NCBI GenBank assembly: GCA_002317115.1
Contig: DCIP01000099.1
Location: forward strand, 1-5,033
Source: Candidatus Scybalocola fimicaballi
Lineage (GTDB): Bacteria > Bacteroidota > Bacteroidia > Bacteroidales > Paludibacteraceae
DNA length: 5,033 nucleotides
Direction of reading: 5' to 3'
The number at the start of each line of letters is the position of its first letter. Position 1 is the stretch's first letter. A model generated the notes under the pieces. The model ran no database searches. It saw only the letters and a program-made list of their open reading frames with translations, and was not told the DNA's origin. The position numbers and the translations under genes were made by a program. Shown piece by piece: positions 1-3,962 of this stretch.

Positions 1-308
1 GGTATGCCTCCTTTCACAAATCCGATAAACAATGGTATTGATGAGCATGAACAGAATGGCGTGATGGCTCCGAAGATGCTCGCCAATAGATATTGGAATC
101 CGTACATCTTGTGTGTGCTCAGATAGTTGCGTAGTCGCTCAATAGGGAAATATGCGTTGATTATTCCCATGACGACGCTGATTCCAAACAGCAATATGAT
201 GATCTTGATTGAATCGTAGACGAAGAAATTGATGGATTCTCCCAGTCTCGACGTCGCATCAAGTCCGATCACATCATATATAAGCCAGTCAGCAAATCGT
301 TGTATCAT
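1..308 (-). CDS. DUF318 (UPF0718) family permease, ArsP/YraQ-like, N-terminal part
   Basis: The first 102 codons of a minus-strand membrane protein are visible; the rest lies beyond the left edge. The ATG is at 308-306 and there is no in-frame stop. After an amphipathic N-terminus (MIQRFADWLIYDVIGLD) comes a first membrane segment at about residues 33-52, and a second at about 70-83 runs into the family signature TPFCSCSSIPLFIGFVKGGI (residues 83-102). The CSC pair is Cys86 and Cys88. DUF318 permeases include ArsP, an inner-membrane exporter of trivalent organoarsenicals, and YraQ-type proteins of unknown substrate. Being the last visible gene after arsC, 62 bp downstream in the same direction, it is most likely an arsenical exporter, but the substrate is inferred from context. 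No Shine-Dalgarno or clear promoter is seen upstream, so readthrough from arsC is plausible. The family call is strong; the name arsP is not assigned because the substrate cannot be read from the fragment. Confidence 0.88.
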   Translation of the reverse strand, partial: MIQRFADWLIYDVIGLDATSRLGESINFFVYDSIKIIILLFGISVVMGIINAYFPIERLRNYLSTHKMYGFQYLLASIFGAITPFCSCSSIPLFIGFVKGGI

Positions 309-352
309 GAATTTGAATTATAAATATCTTGTTTTTTTTGCTAAGGTGTTAC

Positions 353-368
353 ACGCACGTCCGTGCGT
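353..368. repeat. Inverted repeat ACGCACG-TC-CGTGCGT at the arsC 3' end
   Basis: This is a perfect 7-bp inverted repeat with a 2-bp centre, ending 2 bp before the arsC stop codon (371-373). The right arm continues as CTCTAC, and the left flank (GTTAC) is only a partial mirror of it, so it may be a degraded copy of a longer palindromic repeat. No T-tract follows the hairpin on the minus strand; that side is A-rich (eight A's at 339-332). It is therefore not a convincing terminator, though it could stabilise the arsC mRNA end. Confidence 0.5.
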
Positions 369-370
369 CT

Positions 371-796
371 CTACAAGTTTTGAATTTCTGTATCGTAGAA
401 TTCCTGCATTTTCTTCTTGATTTCATCTCTGACGCGACGGAATTCTGGCAGAATCTCTTCCTCTGTTCCCTTGAAAGCATCCGGATCGTCAAATCCGATA
501 TGGAGTCGTTTGCCAACTTTGCCAATGAAGATGGGGCAGTTTTCGTTAGCTCCCCCACAAACGGTGATCACGTAATCCCACGTCTCACCAAGATATTGCT
601 CGACATGTTTTGGATAATGTTTGCTGATGTCGATGCCAATCTCTGCCATCACTTTTATTCCAAGTGGATGCACCTCCGACGCTGGTTTTATTCCTGCTGA
701 GTGGACATCAAGTTGAGAGTCGATGCTTTTTAATATTCCGTGTGCCATCTGGCTTCTGCAACGATTGCCAGTGCAAAGCACTAATATGCGTTTCAT
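371..796 (-). CDS. arsC: Arsenate reductase, low-molecular-weight phosphatase type (thioredoxin-coupled ArsC)
   Basis: This 141-residue cytosolic enzyme is predicted to reduce arsenate to arsenite for export. The P-loop CTGNRCRSQ (residues 8-16) has the CX5R phosphatase motif with nucleophile Cys8 and Arg14. Cys80 and Cys87 (VCGGANENCP) match the spacing of the redox pair in the Staphylococcus pI258 ArsC (Cys82/Cys89), which passes the disulfide from the active site to the surface for thioredoxin. Asp104-Pro105 in GFDDPDAFKG is the expected general-acid loop. The family is usually 130-140 residues, so the gene looks complete and all three catalytic cysteines are present. The extra C-terminal helix (about 118-134) is lysine- and glutamate-rich. 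The ATG lies 4 bp after the arsG stop, which indicates one transcript. It belongs to the thioredoxin-linked clade, not the glutaredoxin-linked E. coli ArsC family. The small thioredoxin-like ArsE nearby could be its reductant, but this is inference. Confidence 0.93.
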   Translation of the reverse strand: MKRILVLCTGNRCRSQMAHGILKSIDSQLDVHSAGIKPASEVHPLGIKVMAEIGIDISKHYPKHVEQYLGETWDYVITVCGGANENCPIFIGKVGKRLHIGFDDPDAFKGTEEEILPEFRRVRDEIKKKMQEFYDTEIQNL

Positions 797-800
797 AGAA

Positions 801-1514
801 TTATGCGATAAAGAATGTGTAACAATAATTTAATCCGACGACGATGAATGCCAACGCCACAAGTCGGTTGAACCATTTCTGGATTGTCTTGATTTTGCCT
901 AAAAAGTTTCCGATCGACTTTACGCTGAATGCAAGCAACCACGCCACAATCAAAACCGGCAGTGCTGTGGCGACGGCGTAAATCACAGGCAAAAGATATC
1001 CTCCGCTTGCTGTCGACGACATGGGGATAAGCATGCCGAAGTAGAGCAGACCACTCGTCGGACAAAAGGCAAGTGCGAATAATACTCCGAGTATGAATGC
1101 TCCGATCTGTCCGCTTAGTTTTTCCGCCCAACTTCCTCCATTAAAACCGAATCTTCCTCCCAAGTCGACAAACTCACTGATAATCATCAATATTCCAATC
1201 AACAGCAATGCCGGACCGATAATCAATTCTCCCCATTCACTGATACTCTGTTGGAGATCAAACGTATCGGCTCCTTTACGGATTATATAAATAAGGATAG
1301 CTCCGAGGATAGAGTAGGCGAGTGTACGGCCTATGGCGTAAAGGATGCCACTCCAAAACACTCGTTTACGATTCTCAATACCTTTCGATATGAAACCGAT
1401 AGCCGTGATGTTTGTGGCAAGAGGGCAGGGACTGAGTGCTGTGAGTAGGCCAAGCAGAAATGCTGTGAAAGCCGGCACCTGACTGTTGTCTAATAGATTT
1501 TGTAGAAAATTCAT
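801..1514 (-). CDS. arsG: ArsG-type permease, CcdA/DsbD-like membrane protein
   Basis: This 237-residue polytopic inner-membrane protein has about six hydrophobic segments (roughly 13-41, 53-78, 95-113, 137-165, 171-196, 214-234). The two pseudo-repeats each carry one cysteine beside proline: Cys30 in TALSPCPLATN and Cys151 in LAFCPTSGLLYFG. In CcdA and the DsbD beta domain, the equivalent two cysteines form the intramembrane redox pair that carries electrons across the membrane. Proteins of this kind between arsF and arsC are annotated as ArsG, part of an ArsEFG system reported to confer resistance to aromatic aminoarsenicals by efflux. The stop is 4 bp before arsC and the ATG is 7 bp after the arsF stop. 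The CcdA-like fold and redox pair are seen in the sequence. Whether the protein transports arsenicals, transfers electrons, or does both is unresolved here. A plain cytochrome c biogenesis CcdA is the main alternative, but no c-type maturation genes are adjacent. Confidence 0.85.
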   Translation of the reverse strand: MNFLQNLLDNSQVPAFTAFLLGLLTALSPCPLATNITAIGFISKGIENRKRVFWSGILYAIGRTLAYSILGAILIYIIRKGADTFDLQQSISEWGELIIGPALLLIGILMIISEFVDLGGRFGFNGGSWAEKLSGQIGAFILGVLFALAFCPTSGLLYFGMLIPMSSTASGGYLLPVIYAVATALPVLIVAWLLAFSVKSIGNFLGKIKTIQKWFNRLVALAFIVVGLNYCYTFFIA

Positions 1515-1521
1515 AATCTAA

Positions 1522-1989
1522 CTATTTTATGGCGGCAAGTACTTTGTCTCTAACGCCTTTCTTAAACTCAGTGGCGTTGCTTCTTGCGTTGGCGAATGCA
1601 AAATTTGTCAGATTTTCCACCGTCTCATTCTTGCCTGGGTTAGCCACAAGAATCAAAGAAGAGAAAGATACTTTATACTTCTTCGCAATCTCTTTGCCCT
1701 CTTCCGTTGAAAAATCCACAATGCTCATCTTCACATTGTTAGCCTCCACCTGTGGTGCCAAATCTTCCTCCATCAACGCTTTTGTCTCCGACTCGATAGC
1801 AAGACAAGTAGGGCAACGCTGTTTGCCATGGAAATAGATAATCTCCACCTGTTCTGCGTTGGATATCGACGCGGATGCGTTTTGGCAAGTCGCATTATTC
1901 TTGTTGGCACAACATGGTTTGTTGCTGCAAGATTGAGCTGTCGCCATCATGCTGAAGCCAAGCATAAACATCAAAAGAGTCTTCTTCAT
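1522..1989 (-). CDS. arsF: Exported thioredoxin-like protein with CPTC motif (ArsF-type)
   Basis: This 155-residue protein has an N-terminal signal peptide (KK, then hydrophobic LLMFMLGFSMMATA, likely cut after Ala18). No lipobox precedes Cys21, so a soluble periplasmic protein is favoured over a lipoprotein. The mature N-terminus is cysteine-rich (Cys21, Cys26, Cys27, Cys35) and is followed by a low-complexity Asn/Ala/Ser linker. A thioredoxin-like domain starts near residue 47; its FHGKQRCPTCLAIE contains the CxxC pair Cys59/Cys62. The usual cis-proline of thioredoxins is not evident; the matching region reads KVSFSSLILV (about 105-114). Proteins of this type with FHGKQRCxTC are found beside ArsG-like permeases in Bacteroidetes ars clusters and are called ArsF. 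It sits 9 bp after arsE and 7 bp before arsG, so the three are surely co-transcribed. Role by inference: periplasmic partner of ArsG that binds or reduces arsenical thiols, or receives electrons through it. Confidence 0.82.
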   Translation of the reverse strand: MKKTLLMFMLGFSMMATAQSCSNKPCCANKNNATCQNASASISNAEQVEIIYFHGKQRCPTCLAIESETKALMEEDLAPQVEANNVKMSIVDFSTEEGKEIAKKYKVSFSSLILVANPGKNETVENLTNFAFANARSNATEFKKGVRDKVLAAIK

Positions 1990-1998
1990 AGTCGAAAC

Positions 1999-2232
1999 TT
2001 ATTTAGTCAACAATGTTTTTACCTCATCGTACGAAAGTTTGCCTTTAGCAGCAACCTTCTCGTCGATCACCAATGCTGGCAAAGTCATCACATTGTAAGC
2101 CATGATATTCATGATATCCTCCTCCTTCACGACTTTTACGTCCAAACCAAGATCTGCGACAACCTTTCCGACTGTCTCGTATAATGCTTTACATCCAGCG
2201 CATCCTGTACCTAGAATTTTAATTTCTTTCAT
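1999..2232 (-). CDS. arsE: Small thioredoxin-like protein, TM0996/MTH895 (Thioredoxin_3) family, ArsE-type
   Basis: This 77-residue cytosolic redox protein has no signal peptide. Beta1 (KEIKILGTG) leads into the active site Cys11-Ala-Gly-Cys14. A helix follows at about 15-28 (KALYETVGKVVADLG), then DVKVVKEED, then the cis-proline strand TLPALVID with Pro52 facing the CxxC. The full length matches the family, which is about 75-80 residues with a minimal alpha/beta thioredoxin core. It is the first gene of the packed arsE-arsF-arsG-arsC set, with 9 bp to arsF. The ATG at 2232-2230 follows an AT-rich leader without a Shine-Dalgarno. The position downstream of a candidate ArsR operator at 2376-2391 suggests arsenical induction. 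The likely role is a dithiol donor to ArsG or ArsC, or an arsenical carrier; family membership is clear but the partner is inferred. Confidence 0.87.
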   Translation of the reverse strand: MKEIKILGTGCAGCKALYETVGKVVADLGLDVKVVKEEDIMNIMAYNVMTLPALVIDEKVAAKGKLSYDEVKTLLTK

Positions 2233-2284
2233 GTCTTTATAATTTAATATTCTGTTTATATTGCAGTTGTCAAAAATGAGGATC

Positions 2285-2336
2285 GCAAAGGGCGGAGCCC
2301 TTGCCTTCCCAACCCGCGAGCCCGTAGGGCGAGCGG
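2285..2336. other. GC-rich double-hairpin block in the arsE leader
   Basis: Two adjacent inverted repeats stand in an AT-rich intergenic region. The first is AAGGGC-GGA-GCCCTT (2288-2302), extended to 2285-2304 by two more pairs with one bulged A. The second (2314-2336) pairs CCGC with GCGG and GCCC with GGGC around a GTA loop, with symmetric GA/GA mismatches. If arsE is transcribed from near 2376, the block would fall in a 5' leader of about 135 nt. On the minus strand a short T-run (ATTTTTG) lies a few bases downstream of the first hairpin, too loosely placed for a canonical terminator. It may be a dispersed REP-like element or a structured leader; no riboswitch family is recognised. Confidence 0.5.
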
Positions 2337-2375
2337 CTTAAAAAGAGAATTTGAATAATTTTAATTTATTTGTAA

Positions 2376-2391
2376 TTCGTAAAATTACGAA
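2376..2391 (-). promoter_or_regulatory. Candidate ArsR operator 2, in front of arsEFGC
   Basis: The inverted repeat TTCGTAA-AA-TTACGAA has perfect 7-bp arms. It differs at one base from the 16-bp site ahead of arsR. On the minus strand it contains TAATTTTA, one mismatch from the Bacteroidetes -7 consensus TAnnTTTG, so bound repressor would cover the promoter core. It lies 143 bp before the arsE ATG and just beyond the arsR terminator. The similarity and position are seen; ArsR binding is inferred. Confidence 0.72.
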
Positions 2392-2393
2392 CA

Positions 2394-2408
2394 TTATTTG
2401 TCAAATAA
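2394..2408. repeat. 15-bp palindrome TTATTTG-T-CAAATAA beside operator 2
   Basis: This perfect 7-bp inverted repeat around one T ends 2 bp from the operator-2 repeat and overlaps the T-tract of the arsR terminator. It may be part of the upstream promoter region of arsE or an extra protein site, but in such AT-rich sequence chance is possible. Confidence 0.4.
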
Positions 2409-2427
2409 AAGGGATTGTGTCAATCCC
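2403..2427 (-). terminator. Rho-independent terminator of arsR
   Basis: Read on the minus strand, GGGATTG-ACA-CAATCCC forms a perfect 7-bp stem with a 3-nt loop and is followed directly by TTTTATTT. It begins about 36 bp after the arsR stop codon. It implies that arsR and arsEFGC are separately transcribed or only joined by readthrough, which fits the second operator placed right behind it. Confidence 0.78.
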
Positions 2428-2463
2428 CATTGTTAATTGTTTTCGTCTTCGTCAACGTTAACG

Positions 2464-2796
2464 TCATTTCTCACAACAGTTTCCTCCCGTCTTGCAGACG
2501 CATTGCCCAAGAAATTCACCGAACAGTTCACGAGCTAGACGCCAGTTCTCCTTGTTGATACAGTATTTCACTTTCGGGGCTTCAATCTCCCCCTGAATTA
2601 AGCCTGCCTCTTTCAAAGCAGTGAGATGCTGAGACACTGTTGCTTTGGCGATTGGCAACTCCTCGTTGATCTCACCGAAGTAGCAAGTCTCCTGTTTTGC
2701 CAGGAAATCACAAATCGCAATTCTTGCTGGATGACCAAGAGCCTTCGCGAATTTTGCTAATAATTCCTGCTTTATTGTGTAATCTGGTGTCGCCAT
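2464..2796 (-). CDS. arsR: ArsR/SmtB-family metalloid-responsive repressor
   Basis: This 110-residue winged-helix repressor is expected to leave its operators when it binds trivalent arsenicals. The N-terminal helices (KQELLAKFAKALGHPARIAICDFLAK, residues 9-34) carry the family GHPARI signature. The recognition helix is in LPIAKATVSQHLTALKEAGLI (47-67) and the wing is near GEIEAPKVKYCIN (69-81). The classical R773-type sensor ELCVCDL is not intact: the matching stretch is TCYFGEI, keeping Cys38 only. Instead the C-terminus reads CVCKTGGNCC (Cys99, Cys101, Cys107, Cys108), a likely As(III)/Sb(III) thiolate site, as C-terminal cysteines serve in the Acidithiobacillus ArsR type. Cys29 and Cys79 are further thiols. 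The length is typical. The ATG at 2796-2794 lies 22 bp after a candidate operator, so autoregulation is likely, and a terminator follows the gene. Arsenic is favoured as inducer over zinc or cadmium because of the downstream genes. Confidence 0.9.
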   Translation of the reverse strand: MATPDYTIKQELLAKFAKALGHPARIAICDFLAKQETCYFGEINEELPIAKATVSQHLTALKEAGLIQGEIEAPKVKYCINKENWRLARELFGEFLGQCVCKTGGNCCEK

Positions 2797-2818
2797 TATC
2801 TGTCTCTGTTGTTTTATG

Positions 2819-2834
2819 TTCGCAAAATTACGAA
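2819..2834 (-). promoter_or_regulatory. Candidate ArsR operator 1, autoregulating arsR
   Basis: TTCGCAAAATTACGAA is a near-perfect inverted repeat (one arm mismatch) matching 15 of 16 bases of the site at 2376-2391. On the minus strand it holds TAATTTTG (2830-2823), a perfect match to the Bacteroidetes -7 element TAnnTTTG; transcription would then start near 2816 with a leader of about 20 nt. No clear -33 TTTG is seen at the expected spacing. Binding by the adjacent ArsR is inferred. Confidence 0.72.
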
Positions 2835-2929
2835 TAATATTTTGAAATGGGTGTTGATAACGTAAAATTTTCGTGAAATGAGTCGTAAATAAATCAACAA
2901 TCTCTACTCAATAACGGTCAAATTACACC

Positions 2930-2944
2930 CATAATGTCATTATG
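2930..2944. promoter_or_regulatory. 15-bp palindrome CATAATG-T-CATTATG upstream of the plus-strand promoter
   Basis: This perfect 7-bp inverted repeat around a central T ends 13 bp before the -7 element at 2958. It thus occupies the zone where a -33 element would be. It is unlike the TTCG...CGAA ars operator, so if it is an operator it belongs to a different regulator. No regulator can be named. Confidence 0.4.
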
Positions 2945-2957
2945 ATTTATAAATTTG

Positions 2958-2965
2958 TATCTTTG
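2958..2965 (+). promoter_or_regulatory. Bacteroidetes-type -7 promoter element TATCTTTG
   Basis: A perfect match to TAnnTTTG lies 23 bp before the ATG of the exported protein at 2989, giving a short leader of about 17 nt. A good -33 TTTG at 19-21 bp spacing is not seen; the palindrome at 2930-2944 lies there instead. Confidence 0.65.
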
Positions 2966-2988
2966 CCAACATAAGTATTAATACAAAC

Positions 2989-3870
2989 ATGATGAAAAAA
3001 GAGACTATAGCGTTATTATTCCTTGGAATAACAACTTTTGCAAGTGCTCAGACAATGAAAGAAGGTTTGTTCAATGCGGTCAAGGGTTGTTACGATTCAT
3101 GGAGTGGAGAAGGTAAAGAATATGGGTCTATTTCTTATGACATTCCTAATGGCTATGTGAAAACTGCTGGAGGTTGGCCAACCTGTGGATGTGGATGCAA
3201 AGAGGAGGCTGCGGCGTTCAAAAATGCGAACGGAAAATATACTTATGTAGTTTCGTCTTTTTGGGATTGTAATGATTACGGTAAAGTTTTTGCTAAGCGG
3301 GATGGCGTTGGCGAAGTTAATGTCCTAGCAATTATGCCAAAGGATTTTGGGTTGGAGTCTTTTGCTGGTTATAAACCTGAAGTTCCGAGCAGGTTTTCAT
3401 TTCAAGTCAAGTTCACAATACCAAGAGAAGGCACAGTAATGCCTGTCACCCTTAACGTTTTGCCTATAGGGGCGATACCTAAAGAAGAGAATGGCTTGAC
3501 TTACGAAACTGCCATGTATCCTGAGGGCGGAGTGTTAAGCATGGACCATATAAAATATATCTCTGAAAAGGTAGATGACAATACACTTCTTCTGTTGGCG
3601 AGTGGCAAAAGCAAAGATATTTCCGCTGAAGAAATGGCAATAATTGAAAAGTATAGAGGTGGTGTGACACTTGCATCGTTGTGCTTAGATTTTATGGACT
3701 TGAAGTTACTTTATGATATTTATATGTCGTTGGATTGTACGGAGATTGATTTAGGTTGGAATAGACTGGAATCAAGATTTGAAATAAAGTCTAAAGCAAC
3801 TAAACCAACTAAATGTTCATTCAAAGAGTTCTTGACTAAAGTCGTGCAATATGCTTATCAGTATTGTTAG
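2989..3870 (+). CDS. Exported cysteine-rich protein of unknown family
   Basis: I do not recognise a family for this 293-residue protein. It starts with a Sec signal peptide (MKKETIALLFLGITTFASA, likely cut after Ala20, AxA-Q), so it acts in the periplasm or outside the cell. The mature part has nine cysteines: Cys34, a CGCGC cluster (Cys66, 68, 70), Cys94 (FWDCND), Cys232, Cys250, Cys276 and the very last residue, Cys293. The N-terminal half is aromatic- and glycine-rich (YDSWSGEGKEYGSISY; GGWPTCGCGCKEE). The middle (about 133-160) looks beta-stranded, and the C-terminal third is helical, with leucine-rich stretches at about 226-248. There are no transmembrane segments after the signal and no lipobox. 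Start: ATGATG at 2989 or 2992; the second gives the usual MKK. It has its own promoter, diverges from arsR and is followed by a strong terminator, so it is monocistronic. A link to arsenic through its thiols is only speculation. Confidence 0.85.
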   Translation: MMKKETIALLFLGITTFASAQTMKEGLFNAVKGCYDSWSGEGKEYGSISYDIPNGYVKTAGGWPTCGCGCKEEAAAFKNANGKYTYVVSSFWDCNDYGKVFAKRDGVGEVNVLAIMPKDFGLESFAGYKPEVPSRFSFQVKFTIPREGTVMPVTLNVLPIGAIPKEENGLTYETAMYPEGGVLSMDHIKYISEKVDDNTLLLLASGKSKDISAEEMAIIEKYRGGVTLASLCLDFMDLKLLYDIYMSLDCTEIDLGWNRLESRFEIKSKATKPTKCSFKEFLTKVVQYAYQYC

Positions 3871-3900
3871 TATGCAAGGAGATTGATTAATCAAACATGG

Positions 3901-3947
3901 TAATAAAAAAGAGCATCGTGATCAATTCACGATGCTCTTTTTTATTA
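3901..3947. terminator. Bidirectional Rho-independent terminator between convergent genes
   Basis: A perfect 21-bp stem (3901-3921 with 3927-3947) encloses a 5-nt loop TCAAT. The core GAGCATCGTGA is flanked by six A's on the left and six T's on the right, so it can act in both directions. It lies 30 bp after the exported-protein stop and 15 bp after the alaS stop, serving both. Confidence 0.92.
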
Positions 3948-3962
3948 ATATGTGTCAGCTTC

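Noticed and set aside
353..368. Hairpin after arsC as a transcription terminator.
   Set aside because: No T-run follows on the minus strand; the downstream side is A-rich, and the permease continues in the same direction.
329..700. Plus-strand open frame of 123 codons antisense to arsC.
   Set aside because: It is antisense to a clear ArsC with all catalytic residues and has no domain or promoter support.
793..1131. Open reading frame of 112 codons on the minus strand within arsG.
   Set aside because: It lies entirely inside the arsG coding region in another frame, has an Arg/His-rich composition and no recognisable domain; it is a shadow of arsG.
2285..2304. Hairpin in the arsE leader as a Rho-independent attenuator.
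   Set aside because: The T-run on the minus strand is short and separated from the stem by several bases, so the canonical geometry is missing.
2861..2873. CGTAAAATTTTCG, a third partial look-alike of the ars operator upstream of arsR.
   Set aside because: It shares only the central CGTAAAATT with the operators and lacks the TTCG...CGAA ends; in AT-rich DNA this is weak, so it is not listed as an operator.
3883..3894. 12-bp palindrome TTGATTAATCAA after the exported-protein gene.
   Set aside because: Short, AT-rich, downstream of the gene and next to a strong terminator; chance is sufficient.
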